From NCBI GenBank assembly GCA_017517815.1, contig JAFWYA010000019.1, positions 1 to 57,566 of the forward strand: DNA of 57,566 nt, in the 5' to 3' direction. Below the pieces are notes generated by a model, which saw only the letters and a list, made by a program, of their open reading frames with translations, searched no databases and was not told where the DNA came from. Numbering within the stretch: the first letter of the stretch is position 1; every line of letters starts with the position of its first letter. Below are positions 25,665 to 34,294 of this stretch, piece after piece. The DNA comes from Clostridia bacterium (lineage in GTDB: Bacteria > Bacillota_A > Clostridia > Christensenellales > Aristaeellaceae). The translations under genes were made by a program, and so were the position numbers.

Positions 25665-26602
25665 CGCGTTTTCCCTCCCCCGGAAACAGCATTCATAAAC
25701 ACCTGTTCCAGCGTATCTTCCACACGGGAAAGGTGCAGCAGCGGCATGCCCAACCCGCTGAGCAGACCAAACAGACGACGTTCCGGCTCGGATTGCCGGT
25801 AAAAGGTGATCAGCGCTGTGGTTTGATCAGCATGAAAGGTGGGCTGCACCGTCACGCGGCGCACACCGTCCAGCTGGCGCAGTTTGCTCACAATACTGCC
25901 CTCCGCTGCAGCAATCGTCACCAGCAGGGTGATCTCATCCTTTTCACCCATAGACTGAAGCGGCGCGTCCAGCCGAATCACTCCGCTGTCAAGAATCACC
26001 ACATGGTCGCACAGCTGCTGTACTTCGCTGAGAATATGGGACGAAAAAACGATCGTGCGTCCCTTGCCCAGCGTGCGTATCAATCCTCGAATTTCGGTGA
26101 TCTGCATGGGGTCCAGCCCGACGGTAGGCTCGTCCAGCACCAGCACGTCCGGATCGCCGCAAAGCGCCTGTGCCATGCCTGCGCGCTGTCGGTATCCCTT
26201 GCTGAGGTGAGCAAGCATGCGGCTGCGCATGGCGCTGAGTCCTGTCAGTTCCATCACTTCATCCACATGCGCCCGTATGGCCCTCTTCTCAACGCCTTTG
26301 AGCTCAGCTGAAAACATCAGATATTCCCGCACGGTCATTTCATCATACAGAGGCGGATGTTCCGGCAGGTAGCCCAGATGTCTCTTGGCCAGCGCAGGCT
26401 CCAGCAGCGGATCGCAGCCGTCGATCAGCACCCGGCCTTCCGTCGGCGCCAGATAGCCCGTGAGGATATTCAGCAGCGTCGTCTTGCCAGCGCCATTCTG
26501 ACCAAGCAGGCCCAGCACGCTGCCCTGCTCCACCTTCAGGCTGACATTCGTCAGCGCCTGCACGCTGCCATAGCGGCGGGAAACGTTTTGGATCTCTATC
26601 AC
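25661..26602 (-). CDS. ABC transporter ATP-binding protein, GldA-like
   Basis: A 313-residue ATPase with Walker A GQNGAGKTT (near 35-43), signature LSKGYRQR (near 133-140), Walker B VLVLDEPTVGLDP (near 153-165) and the H-loop SSHIL. The start is GTG 26602 with AAGGAG 10 nt before it. Upstream lies an inverted repeat (26654-26659 with 26669-26674) next to a TACAAT box, a possible operator. Confidence 0.9.
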   Translation of the reverse strand: MIEIQNVSRRYGSVQALTNVSLKVEQGSVLGLLGQNGAGKTTLLNILTGYLAPTEGRVLIDGCDPLLEPALAKRHLGYLPEHPPLYDEMTVREYLMFSAELKGVEKRAIRAHVDEVMELTGLSAMRSRMLAHLSKGYRQRAGMAQALCGDPDVLVLDEPTVGLDPMQITEIRGLIRTLGKGRTIVFSSHILSEVQQLCDHVVILDSGVIRLDAPLQSMGEKDEITLLVTIAAAEGSIVSKLRQLDGVRRVTVQPTFHADQTTALITFYRQSEPERRLFGLLSGLGMPLLHLSRVEDTLEQVFMNAVSGGGKTR

Positions 26603-26750
26603 TCGTGTGTGCTCCTTACATACAAAGGTTATATCAAACCAACTTATATTGTACCACAGTCATGTTCCCTGTGGATGACGGAATTGTAAATTTGGCTGCT
26701 TCATTCCTGACAGGCAAACGATTTTGCTGAAGAAAGATGCATTTTTTGTG
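26603..26750. promoter_or_regulatory. Divergent spacer upstream of the Gld-type operon
   Basis: On the - strand a TACAAT box (26653-26648) abuts the inverted repeat CCACAG-N9-CTGTGG (26654-26674). No good -35 is seen. The rest of this 148-bp stretch holds nothing I recognise. Confidence 0.35.
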
Positions 26751-26779
26751 TTGACACTCCCCCAGGGGTGTGCTATAAT
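26751..26779 (+). promoter_or_regulatory. Consensus promoter of infC-rpmI-rplT
   Basis: A perfect TTGACA (26751-26756) and a perfect TATAAT (26774-26779) are separated by 17 bp, as expected for a strong housekeeping promoter. Confidence 0.93.
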
Positions 26780-26785
26780 TGTCTC

Positions 26786-26923
26786 CGTAAGCAGAAGCTG
26801 CCCGCTTCTCACCGCGCGAACATCTTGCGCAGGTCATGGCACATAAGTCCATGGGGTGTGTACGGCGGGTTAGTGTGCCCGGCGTTTTTTTGTGTGAAAA
26901 AGCGCCCGAACTTTTGGAGGTGT
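26786..26923 (+). promoter_or_regulatory. infC leader with attenuator (L20-leader-like)
   Basis: The leader folds into a stem at 26793-26798/26804-26809, a stem at 26835-26839/26849-26853, and a terminator (26862-26869 with 26878-26885, one G-G mismatch) followed by T26885-26890. The terminator precedes the infC ribosome-binding site by 25 nt. Firmicute infC operons are known to be controlled by L20-responsive attenuation; that this leader is of that class is inferred from gene and structure. Confidence 0.65.
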
Positions 26924-27580
26924 ATGGATATCAACGAGCCGATGATCAATGAGGAGATCCGCGACAGAGAGGTACGCGTGATCAGTGCAGACGGTACGCA
27001 GCTTGGCGTTATGGCCACCCGTGCTGCCATCGAGCTGGCCGAGCAGCAGGGCCTGGATCTGGTAAAGATCGTGCCCACCGCACAGCCCCCGGTTTGCAAG
27101 CTGATGGACTACGACAAGCACCGTTACGAGCAGTCCAAGCGCGAGCGTGAACTGCGCAAGAACCAGCGCATCGTTACCCTCAAGGAAGTGCAGCTCTCCG
27201 CCACTATCGAAGAGAACGACGTGCAGACCAAGTTTAAGAATGCCGTCAAGTTTCTGGAAGATGGCGACAAGGTGAAGGTGAGCATCCGTTTCAGGGGCCG
27301 CCAGATCGCCCACTCTGACATCGGATTGAAGATCATGCAGGATTTTGCCGCCCGCATTGTGGATTACGGCACCGTGGAGCGCCGTCCCCTCCTGGAAGGC
27401 CGCCACATGATCATGATCCTCGCGCCCAAGGCTGAAAAGAAGAGCTTCGCCGAGAAGAACCAGCAGCGCAAGGAAAAGAAGGCCGCCGACGAGGCAGCCC
27501 AGGCCGAGGAGAGCGCAAAGCGCGAACCCAAGCCGCAGCCCAAGAAAAAGGTCAAGCGCGAAAGCGAGAATATGATCTGA
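26924..27580 (+). CDS. infC: Translation initiation factor IF-3
   Basis: IF-3 binds the 30S subunit, prevents premature 50S joining and checks the initiator tRNA. The N-domain (MINEEIRDREVRVISADG, LVKIVPTAQPPVCKLMDY) and C-domain (KEVQLSATIEENDVQTK, VSIRFRGRQIAHSDIG) are complete. The 218-residue protein has an extra, highly charged Lys/Glu/Ala tail of about 40 residues beyond the usual end. GGAGGTGT before ATG 26924 sets the start. Confidence 0.96.
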   Translation: MDINEPMINEEIRDREVRVISADGTQLGVMATRAAIELAEQQGLDLVKIVPTAQPPVCKLMDYDKHRYEQSKRERELRKNQRIVTLKEVQLSATIEENDVQTKFKNAVKFLEDGDKVKVSIRFRGRQIAHSDIGLKIMQDFAARIVDYGTVERRPLLEGRHMIMILAPKAEKKSFAEKNQQRKEKKAADEAAQAEESAKREPKPQPKKKVKRESENMI

Positions 27581-27649
27581 CCTGATATTCGGCCATCCCT
27601 CGCCCATAAAGGGCGGTAACGGATAGCACACGGAAGGAGGACAACCCCT

Positions 27650-27850
27650 ATGCCTAAGCAGAAATCCCATCGTGGCGCAGCCAAGCGTTTTTCCTTCACC
27701 AAGAATGGCAAAGTAACGCATAAGCAGATGAACGCCAACCATCAGGTGCATCTGAAGACCACCAAGCGCACCCGTCACCTGCGCGCTGACGGTATTGTGG
27801 ATAACGCGGCCGAGGCTCGCACCATCCGCAAGCTGCTGCCCTACAAATAA
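27650..27850 (+). CDS. rpmI: 50S ribosomal protein L35
   Basis: The 66-residue basic protein starts MPKQKSHRGAAKRF and ends with the KLLPYK motif of L35. AAGGAGG precedes it by 10 nt. It lies between infC and rplT, the standard order. Confidence 0.97.
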   Translation: MPKQKSHRGAAKRFSFTKNGKVTHKQMNANHQVHLKTTKRTRHLRADGIVDNAAEARTIRKLLPYK

Positions 27851-27881
27851 GCTTTGCTAACATTCGAGGAGGATAAATAAC

Positions 27882-28229
27882 ATGGCACGTATTAAAGTGG
27901 CTGTCACTGCCCACAAGAAGCGTCGCAAGATCTTTAAGCTTGCCAAGGGCTATTTTGGCGCCAAGTCCAAGCAGTACCGCGCTGCCAGCGAGCAGGTTCG
28001 CCGCAGCCTTCGTTATGCTTACACCGGCCGCAAGCTGCGTAAGCGCGATTTCCGTCGTCTGTGGATCACCCGTATCAACGCGGCTGCCCGCATGAACGGC
28101 ATGAGCTATTCTGTGCTGATGAACGGCCTGAAGAAGCACAACATCACCATCAACCGCAAGATGCTGGCTGACATCGCCGTGAACGATCCCGCCGCTTTCA
28201 CCAAGCTGGTTGAGAGCGTGAAGGACTAA
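27882..28229 (+). CDS. rplT: 50S ribosomal protein L20
   Basis: L20 is an early 23S rRNA-binding assembly protein and, in Firmicutes, the repressor of its own operon. The 115 residues show [32 protein letters not shown] and the LNRKMLAD-like NRKMLADIA end. It closes the infC operon before a strong terminator. Confidence 0.97.
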   Translation: MARIKVAVTAHKKRRKIFKLAKGYFGAKSKQYRAASEQVRRSLRYAYTGRKLRKRDFRRLWITRINAAARMNGMSYSVLMNGLKKHNITINRKMLADIAVNDPAAFTKLVESVKD

Positions 28230-28242
28230 TTCCATCATGCAT

Positions 28243-28269
28243 AAGCCCCTCGTTTGACGAGGGGCTTTT
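28243..28269 (+). terminator. Terminator after rplT
   Basis: An 11-bp perfect stem (28243-28253 with 28257-28267) followed by a short T-run. Confidence 0.88.
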
Positions 28270-28294
28270 CCTATAAGCGAAAGGAGGAACCGCC

Positions 28295-29017
28295 GTGCCG
28301 GCCATCACCACAAGGGGCATTGTGCTGCGCTATGCCAATTACCGCGACCACGACCGTATGCTTACGTTGCTCACCCCTGGTTATGGCCGGGTGGACGTGC
28401 TGTCGCGCGGCTGCCGCAGGCCCAAAAGCGCCCTGATGCCTGCCAGTGAACTGTTTGTCACCGGCGAATTCGTGGTGTTCATGCAAAACGAGCATGCTAC
28501 GCTTACCTCCTGCACGCTCGACGATACCTTCTATCCCCTTCGGCTGGACCCGTACCGGCTGACCTGCGCCAGCTATATGACGGCACTTTGCGCGGCAGCT
28601 GTGCAGCCCGGTGAAAACGCAGCGTCGCTTTATGCGCTGTTACTCAAAGGCCTGTATTATCTGGCCTATGATAATGAAGCGGATGCGCTGGAAACCACCA
28701 CGGCCTTCCTGTTGCTGTTTGCCGATGCCAACGGATACCGTCCGCGTCTGAGCCGCTGTGCGCACTGCCGTACGCCGCTGGATCTGACCAACGGCGCACC
28801 TTTTGACGTGGCGGCAGGCGGCTTGTGCTGCCCGGACTGTGCTTCGCGAGCCACCTACTGCATGACGCTGGACGCTATCAAATGGATGAGCGAAACCATC
28901 AGAAACGGCCTGACGCCGCAAAAAAATACCGGCGCAGGCACGCTGTTTGACGTGCTGCGCCGGTATGTGGAAAGCCGTTTGGAAACGCCCATCAAGGTAA
29001 GCAAACTGTTACCATGA
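28295..29017 (+). CDS. recO: DNA repair protein RecO
   Basis: RecO loads RecA on SSB-coated DNA together with RecR. The 240-residue protein has the N-terminal OB fold (TTRGIVLRYANYRDHDRMLTL near 5-25, then YGRVDVLSRG), a helical middle, and a zinc site (CAHC near 152, CCPDC near 176). GTG 28295 follows AAAGGAGGA. Its last 9 bp overlap the convergent gene. Confidence 0.93.
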   Translation: MPAITTRGIVLRYANYRDHDRMLTLLTPGYGRVDVLSRGCRRPKSALMPASELFVTGEFVVFMQNEHATLTSCTLDDTFYPLRLDPYRLTCASYMTALCAAAVQPGENAASLYALLLKGLYYLAYDNEADALETTTAFLLLFADANGYRPRLSRCAHCRTPLDLTNGAPFDVAAGGLCCPDCASRATYCMTLDAIKWMSETIRNGLTPQKNTGAGTLFDVLRRYVESRLETPIKVSKLLP

Positions 29018-29515
29018 ACGGGTCTGCAGGCTGCCGTCGTAATATGGCGCTCTGCACAGCTTTGCCTTGTAAGCGTTGGTGATGGTGTACTGGTATGCAT
29101 ATTCCAGATCACCGTTGAGCAGACGGATGCGCCTGCGCATCACATGATACTTGGCGCTGTCGCACAGCTTGGGCAGGCAGTCCTCCAGCATGGCGCGCAT
29201 GGCCTCCTGCTGATCGGGCGTAAGATAGGTGTAGCCGTTGGGCCGCATCAGAAAGGCAGTTTCAGCACTGTCAGCCTGCAGATAGCGGATGACCACGCCG
29301 GTCTTGTCCACAACGAGCTGCTCAACGGAATGATGGCGAGCTGCCTGCAGCATGGGAATCATATCCTCAAACAGCTGAGATGCATACAGCTTTTTCACGC
29401 GCAGCTGCAGCTTTTTTTCGCGCACATTCTCCTGATAGAAATACACAACGACAGCGCTGGCAAGGAAAGCCGCCAGCACAATGGCCAGAAGGGTCTGCAC
29501 ACGCAGCCACTCCAA
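29009..29515 (-). CDS. Unknown membrane-anchored protein
   Basis: I do not recognise this 168-residue protein. It has one N-terminal membrane segment (about 8-26) followed by a basic stretch and a mixed alpha/beta domain that should face outside (YLQADSAETAFLMRPNGYTY, then a CDSAKYHVMRRRIRLL helix). The two Cys in this domain could form a disulphide. It is a single gene with a good - strand promoter. Confidence 0.65.
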   Translation of the reverse strand: MEWLRVQTLLAIVLAAFLASAVVVYFYQENVREKKLQLRVKKLYASQLFEDMIPMLQAARHHSVEQLVVDKTGVVIRYLQADSAETAFLMRPNGYTYLTPDQQEAMRAMLEDCLPKLCDSAKYHVMRRRIRLLNGDLEYAYQYTITNAYKAKLCRAPYYDGSLQTRSW

Positions 29516-29528
29516 TCTAGTACATGAT

Positions 29529-29630
29529 ATGGTATTATACCATGTTTGTTAAACGTTGCGCAATGTTTGCACTTACCAAAAAAGTGCACCTTTTTTGGTG
29601 AAACCATTATATGGTTCGACCTTTTTTGGC
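29529..29630 (-). promoter_or_regulatory. Promoter with palindrome and CC-T6-GG repeats
   Basis: TATAAT (29539-29534) lies inside the palindrome ATGGTA-TTA-TACCAT (29529-29543); a TTGCGC is found 18 bp upstream. Farther out are the 10-mer CCTTTTTTGG at 29589-29598 and 29620-29629, a mirror partner at 29575-29583, and a second palindrome AACCAT-TAT-ATGGTT (29602-29616). This looks like a regulated promoter; the 29575-29599 hairpin may also end transcription. Confidence 0.5.
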
Positions 29631-29686
29631 CTTTTGATACACGCCTTCCGCGTTGCGGTATCTTTTAGCGTTTTTTTAACCAAGCA

Positions 29687-29716
29687 AAAACAGGCATGCA
29701 GTTGCATGCCTGTTTT
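29687..29716 (-). terminator. Terminator of the gene at 29723
   Basis: A perfect 14-bp stem (29687-29700 with 29703-29716, two-base loop) with flanking T-run on the - strand. Confidence 0.9.
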
Positions 29717-29722
29717 CTGCTT

Positions 29723-30154
29723 TTACAGATATGCCTTCATTTTTTCCACATTTTCTTCCTGCGTTTTCAGCAGCCGTTCACCCAGTTTTAGCGCCTCCGG
29801 ATCATCGCCTTCGTAATCACGCAGATGGCGGATGGTTTTCACGATGCCCATCGTTGTGCCCTGAATCATCATTTCAGCGATGCGCGAACGCGAGTCGTCC
29901 ATGGCCATCTGGCCTGCGCTCATCATGTCGGCGGACAGCTTTGCCATCATGCCCGCGCCTGCCGGTTCATCGCCGCCCCTGCGGATGAGCGTATCCGCTT
30001 CGCCGCGAATATGCTCATATTCTTTGCGCTCGCGTTTCAGCTCTGTCAGCATTTTTTCTTCTGCATGCTTTTCCACAGCGTCGATGCCGTCGCAGCCCAT
30101 ATCCGCCGTTTTGTAGATGTACTGCAGCAGTTCCTGTTCGGGAAGTTTGCTCAT
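29723..30154 (-). CDS. Unknown all-helical protein, ferritin-like layout
   Basis: A 143-residue soluble protein predicted as four long helices rich in Glu, Lys and Met (AVEKHAEEKMLTELKRERKE; IAEMMIQGTTMGIVKTIRH). It has no signal peptide. I have seen similar helical proteins in Clostridia without a known role. GAGGTG lies 7 nt before ATG 30154. It is a single gene between two terminators. Confidence 0.65.
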   Translation of the reverse strand: MSKLPEQELLQYIYKTADMGCDGIDAVEKHAEEKMLTELKRERKEYEHIRGEADTLIRRGGDEPAGAGMMAKLSADMMSAGQMAMDDSRSRIAEMMIQGTTMGIVKTIRHLRDYEGDDPEALKLGERLLKTQEENVEKMKAYL

Positions 30155-30184
30155 ATCTTTCACCTCACAGGCAGTATGCGCAAA

Positions 30185-30216
30185 AAACGGGCCGGAGAAA
30201 CCTCTCCGGCCCGTTT
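30185..30216 (-). terminator. Terminator after glpK
   Basis: A perfect 14-bp GC-rich stem (30185-30198 with 30203-30216, four-base loop), followed by six T on the - strand. Confidence 0.93.
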
Positions 30217-30220
30217 GGGA

Positions 30221-31714
30221 TTACTTGTCTTCTACCCAGTCGCGGCTGCGTTCCACAGCGCGCTTCCAGCCGTGCAGCGCACGGTCACGGTCGATCTTTG
30301 CCATTTCAGGCTGGAAGGTCAGGTCCGGCGTCACCATGGAGGCTGCCTGTTCCTTGCTTTCATACAGGCCTACGCCGATACCGGCCAGCAGTGCAGCGCC
30401 CAGCGCGGTGGTTTCCAGCACCACAGGACGCACAACCGGCACATTGAGGATGTCGGACTGGAACTGCATCATAAAGCTGTTGGCGCTCGCACCGCCGTCA
30501 ACGTTGAGCTGCTTGGGCATTCTGCCGCCGCGATCAGCAACCATGGCCTTGAACAGATCTGCACTCTGGTAGCAGATAGCTTCCAGCGCAGCGCGCACGA
30601 TGTGCGCACGGTTGGTGCCGCGCGTCATGCCTACGATGGTGCCGCGGCTGTACATATCCCAGTACGGCGCGCCAAGGCCCGTGAAGGCAGGCACAAGATA
30701 CACGCCGGCGGTATCCGGCACGCTCTCAGCGAGCTTCTCGCTTTCGGCAGAAGTATTGATGAGCTTCATTTCATCACGCAGCCACTGCACGGTGGCGCCT
30801 CCCATAAACACGCTGCCCTCCAGCGCATAGGTCGGTTCACCATTGAGGCGCCATGCCATGGTGGTAACCAGACCGTTGGTGCTTTCCACAGGCAGATTGC
30901 CAGTGTTCATCAGCATGAAGCAACCGGTGCCATAGGTGTTTTTGACCATGCCGGGCTCGAAGCAGGCCTGACCAAACAGCGAAGCATGCTGGTCGCCTGC
31001 CATGGCTGCCACAGGAATGGGACGGCCAAGGATCTCAGGGCGCAGATTGCCGATCACATGAGCGCTGTCGACCACTTCCGGCAGCACTTCGCGGGGAATA
31101 TCAAGAATCTCCAGCAGCTCGTCATCCCACTCCTGAGTATGCAGGTTAAACAGCATCGTGCGGCCGGCATTGGTCGCGTCGGTCACATGCGGACGGCCCT
31201 CCACCAGATTCCATGCAAGGAAGGTATCTACCGTGCCAAAGCACAGCTCGCCGCGCTTGGCCTGCTCGCGCAGGTTGAGGGTATCCAGCAGGTAGGCCAG
31301 CTTGGTGCCGCTGAAGTAAGCGTCCGGCACAAGGCCGGTCTTTTTGCGGATGACGTCGCTGTAGCCGTTCTTGATCAGCTTTTCGACGTACGGAGCGGTG
31401 CGGCGGCACTGCCACACAATGGCATTGTGCACGCAGCGGCCGGTACTTTTTTCCCACAGCAGCGTGGTCTCGCGCTGATTGGTGATGCCGATGGCCGCGA
31501 TGTCGCGCACGTCCACCTTGCTCATTTCCACAGCCTTGCGCAGCGATTCCACCTGCGTGTTGAGGATATCGTCCGGGTCGTGCTCCACCCAGCCGGGCTG
31601 GGGATAGTGCTGCTTGAATTCAATGGCATGCGACGCCATGGTGCGGCCGTTCTCATCAAACACGATGGCGCGGCTGGATGTGGTGCCCTGATCCAATGCG
31701 ATCAAATACTTCAT
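30221..31714 (-). CDS. glpK: Glycerol kinase
   Basis: GlpK phosphorylates glycerol to sn-glycerol 3-phosphate. The 497-residue protein is full length: LDQGTTSSRAIVFD at the start, GITNQRETT, GDQHASLFGQ and the C-terminal NVDGGASANSF. It follows hemZ by 12 bp, without glpF or a glp regulator nearby, so it seems to be expressed from an upstream operon rather than as a classic glp unit. It ends at a strong terminator. Confidence 0.96.
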   Translation of the reverse strand: MKYLIALDQGTTSSRAIVFDENGRTMASHAIEFKQHYPQPGWVEHDPDDILNTQVESLRKAVEMSKVDVRDIAAIGITNQRETTLLWEKSTGRCVHNAIVWQCRRTAPYVEKLIKNGYSDVIRKKTGLVPDAYFSGTKLAYLLDTLNLREQAKRGELCFGTVDTFLAWNLVEGRPHVTDATNAGRTMLFNLHTQEWDDELLEILDIPREVLPEVVDSAHVIGNLRPEILGRPIPVAAMAGDQHASLFGQACFEPGMVKNTYGTGCFMLMNTGNLPVESTNGLVTTMAWRLNGEPTYALEGSVFMGGATVQWLRDEMKLINTSAESEKLAESVPDTAGVYLVPAFTGLGAPYWDMYSRGTIVGMTRGTNRAHIVRAALEAICYQSADLFKAMVADRGGRMPKQLNVDGGASANSFMMQFQSDILNVPVVRPVVLETTALGAALLAGIGVGLYESKEQAASMVTPDLTFQPEMAKIDRDRALHGWKRAVERSRDWVEDK

Positions 31715-31726
31715 GCGTGTTCCTCC

Positions 31727-33205
31727 TTAGCGGTTGATGAACAGATTCTCTTTACGACTCGCCATCTCCTCGACGCGGTCGATATAAACGCCGACATTGG
31801 TCACATTGGGCGCGCGTTCAATGCGCAGCTCGCGGTTCGGAAAGACGCGCTTGCTGATGGCGCCTGCGCCCATGGCCAGAATGGAGGTGGTCTCCTCCAT
31901 GATATCCACATTGTACAGGCAGGCCTTGCCGGGACGGGCATAGCCCACATTCTGCTGCTGACCGGCCATATACTTCTGCCGATACAGATAGTAGGGTTCC
32001 AGCCCCAGCGCATCCGCCGTTTCCTGCCCCATGCGCACCATTTCAGCAGCGACTTCATGGGAAGGCAGCGGCGCTTTCTCCAGATTGAGCCGGCTGGAAC
32101 GTTTGATGGCCAGCGTATGCACGGTCAGACTGTCGGGCTTCAGCTCGCGGATGCAGCGCATGGTATGCGCAAAATGTTCCGCCGTTTCCCCGGGCAGACC
32201 GGCGATCACGTCCATATTGATATCATCGAAGCCCAGTTCTCTCGCCAGCAGGAAAGCCTCCGCCGCCTGCTGTGCGGTGTGATCGCGACCGATCACGCGC
32301 AGGGTTTCATCATTCATCGTCTGCGGATTGATGCTGATACGCCCCACGTTCAGACGTTTGAGCGTTTCCAGCTTGCCGCGGGTGATGGTATCGGGACGGC
32401 CGGCTTCCACAGTATATTCACAGGCATTGGGAAACAGGCGCATGGTTTCATCCATCAGCAGGGCAAAATCAGCTTCATTGAGCGCCGAGGGCGTGCCGCC
32501 GCCCACATACAGCGCGCGCAGCTTGAGGCCTGCGCGCTCAAGAAGTTTCGCGCCCTCTTCCATTTCCCACAGCAGCGCTTTGAGATACGGAGGGATCATT
32601 TTCCCCTTGCCCACAGCCTCGCCGGGGAAGGAACAGTAAGCGCAGCGCGTGCGACAGAAAGGAATGGAGATATATACATCTGCTTCGCTCACATTGGGCT
32701 GAGGCAGCTTTTGCTGCTCGATAACAATACGGCGCAGCAGATCCGCCTTTTCGTGGCTTACGTCGAAGGTATCCTCCACATGCTGCTGGGCCTGCTCCAT
32801 GGTAAAACCTCGCGCAAGCCCTTCATACAACAGCCTTGTGGGACGAATGCCCGTCAGCGATCCCCATGGCGGACGGTGTCCGGTTTGACGCTTGAGCAGT
32901 TCGTACAGCGTTACCTTGCAAAGACGCTTGGTCACGCGTTTTTTGGCAACTGCGCTGTGCTGTTCGTCCACCGACGGCGCTGGCAATTGTGCTTCAGCAG
33001 TTTTGCTTTCACCACGAAACAGGAAGGTGCAGACGGCTTTACCATCTTTTTCCTCATACAGCTGCGTCAGCTGTTCTGCATCGCCCTGCTCTTCCGGGTT
33101 GACCTCGTAATGTTCAACCGCAAAAAAAAGCTTGAGCACATCACAGAAGTCGTTTGCATATTCAGGAAGCGCCGCATGCAGCGCCACATTGATCGTTTCC
33201 ATCAT
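31727..33205 (-). CDS. hemZ: HemZ-type radical SAM protein (coproporphyrinogen dehydrogenase-like)
   Basis: A 492-residue radical SAM protein of the HemN/HemZ group. The 4Fe-4S motif CRTRCAYC lies near 182-189 after a ~160-residue N-terminal domain that is typical of HemZ (RPPWGSLTGIRPTRL). GGGTPSALNE and AGLPGE follow. HemN-like sequences include coproporphyrinogen dehydrogenases and related enzymes, so the haem role is the family label rather than proven. It overlaps the MBL gene by 4 bp (ATGA). Confidence 0.87.
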   Translation of the reverse strand: MMETINVALHAALPEYANDFCDVLKLFFAVEHYEVNPEEQGDAEQLTQLYEEKDGKAVCTFLFRGESKTAEAQLPAPSVDEQHSAVAKKRVTKRLCKVTLYELLKRQTGHRPPWGSLTGIRPTRLLYEGLARGFTMEQAQQHVEDTFDVSHEKADLLRRIVIEQQKLPQPNVSEADVYISIPFCRTRCAYCSFPGEAVGKGKMIPPYLKALLWEMEEGAKLLERAGLKLRALYVGGGTPSALNEADFALLMDETMRLFPNACEYTVEAGRPDTITRGKLETLKRLNVGRISINPQTMNDETLRVIGRDHTAQQAAEAFLLARELGFDDINMDVIAGLPGETAEHFAHTMRCIRELKPDSLTVHTLAIKRSSRLNLEKAPLPSHEVAAEMVRMGQETADALGLEPYYLYRQKYMAGQQQNVGYARPGKACLYNVDIMEETTSILAMGAGAISKRVFPNRELRIERAPNVTNVGVYIDRVEEMASRKENLFINR

Positions 33206-33807
33206 TCATCCTCCGCAGCGTCGCGCCCTGCTGTGCCGGGCTCGCCGTGGCCGGGATAGGCCACCATCTTCGGCGTGAGCTGAAACAGCGTGCGCAGCGA
33301 GTGACGCAGCTGAAAAAAACTGCCGTCCGCAAAATCTGTGCGCCCGTATCCGTCGGCAAACAGCGTATCGCCCGTCACAATACCCTGCCCTTCAGGCAGA
33401 ATGTAGCACACACTTCCCGCGCTGTGGCCAGGCGTATGCAGCACTTCAATATCCATTCCTGCAAGCGTCAGCCTGTCTGGCAGGATCGTCGGCTGCTGCT
33501 CAATGGTCATGGGCATGCCAAACAATGCCGACACATTGCCCGCTGCATCCTGCAGCTTGGAAGCATCCTCCGCATGCACATATACCGGAATGTGATAGTG
33601 ACTGCACACCGTGTCCACCGCGCCGATATGGTCAAAATGCGCATGCGTCAGCAGCACTGCCTGCGGCTTGCGCTCCCCAACACAGCGGATGATGCGCTGC
33701 GCCTCATCGCCGGGATCGACGATCAGGCATTCATTGTTTTCAGTATTTTCAATGATATAGCAGTTTTCAGCAATTGCGCCGACCGTTATGCATTCCACAT
33801 GGATCAT
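33202..33807 (-). CDS. Metallo-beta-lactamase-fold hydrolase (glyoxalase II-like)
   Basis: A 201-residue MBL-fold enzyme with the metal motif THAHFDHIG (near 54-62), the later HTPGHSAGS, GDTLF and the terminal PGHGEPG. The compact size and motifs are those of the YcbL/YqgX group, often annotated as hydroxyacylglutathione hydrolase-like; the true thioester is unknown. Gene order rel-dtd-MBL-hemZ is common in Clostridia. Confidence 0.9.
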   Translation of the reverse strand: MIHVECITVGAIAENCYIIENTENNECLIVDPGDEAQRIIRCVGERKPQAVLLTHAHFDHIGAVDTVCSHYHIPVYVHAEDASKLQDAAGNVSALFGMPMTIEQQPTILPDRLTLAGMDIEVLHTPGHSAGSVCYILPEGQGIVTGDTLFADGYGRTDFADGSFFQLRHSLRTLFQLTPKMVAYPGHGEPGTAGRDAAEDE

Positions 33808-33823
33808 GCGTTTTCTCCGTTTC

Positions 33824-34273
33824 TTAAAACAGCTTGTGCGAATCCATCATGATGGTCACCGGGCCGTCGTTGACAAGGCTGACCTTCATGTCCGCCCCAA
33901 AGCGACCCGTTTCCACATGGATACCCATTTCACGCCAGTGAGCCACCAGCCGTTCATACATGGGGTTGGCTGTTTCCGGACGCGCCGCCTGAATGAAGCT
34001 GGGCCTGCGGCTGCTGCGCGCGTCGCCAAACAGGGTAAACTGGCTGACCGCAAGGATCTGCCCGCGCACATCCACCAGGGAGCGGTTCATCTTGCCGGCT
34101 TCATCTTCAAAGATGCGCAGATTTGGCACCTTGGTCGCCATATACTTGAAATCAGCCTCGCCATCGCCTTCCTCCACGCCAATGAGCACCAGAAAACCCT
34201 GACCGATCTGACCGACCGTTTCACCGTCGATTTTCACATTGGCCTCTGTCACACGCTGGATGACTGCACGCAT
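33824..34273 (-). CDS. dtd: D-aminoacyl-tRNA deacylase
   Basis: Dtd cleaves D-amino acids from wrongly charged tRNA. The 149 residues have [13 protein letters not shown], the SQFTLFGD motif (near 77-84) and the cross-subunit motif NDGPVT (near 133-138), where Asp stands in place of the commoner Ser. Length and order are typical. It follows the ppGpp enzyme by 21 bp. Confidence 0.95.
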   Translation of the reverse strand: MRAVIQRVTEANVKIDGETVGQIGQGFLVLIGVEEGDGEADFKYMATKVPNLRIFEDEAGKMNRSLVDVRGQILAVSQFTLFGDARSSRRPSFIQAARPETANPMYERLVAHWREMGIHVETGRFGADMKVSLVNDGPVTIMMDSHKLF

Positions 34274-34294
34274 ATTGAAACGTCCTTTCGCAAG

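Noticed and set aside
26768..26923. Longer N-terminus for IF-3
   Set aside because: It would begin within the promoter and run through the leader terminator; conserved IF-3 sequence begins after ATG 26924.
29825..33259. Open frame of over 1100 codons on the + strand
   Set aside because: It lies opposite glpK and hemZ, which have full conserved motifs. The sequence is rich in His, Gln and Arg with no domain; long antisense frames are expected from this codon bias.
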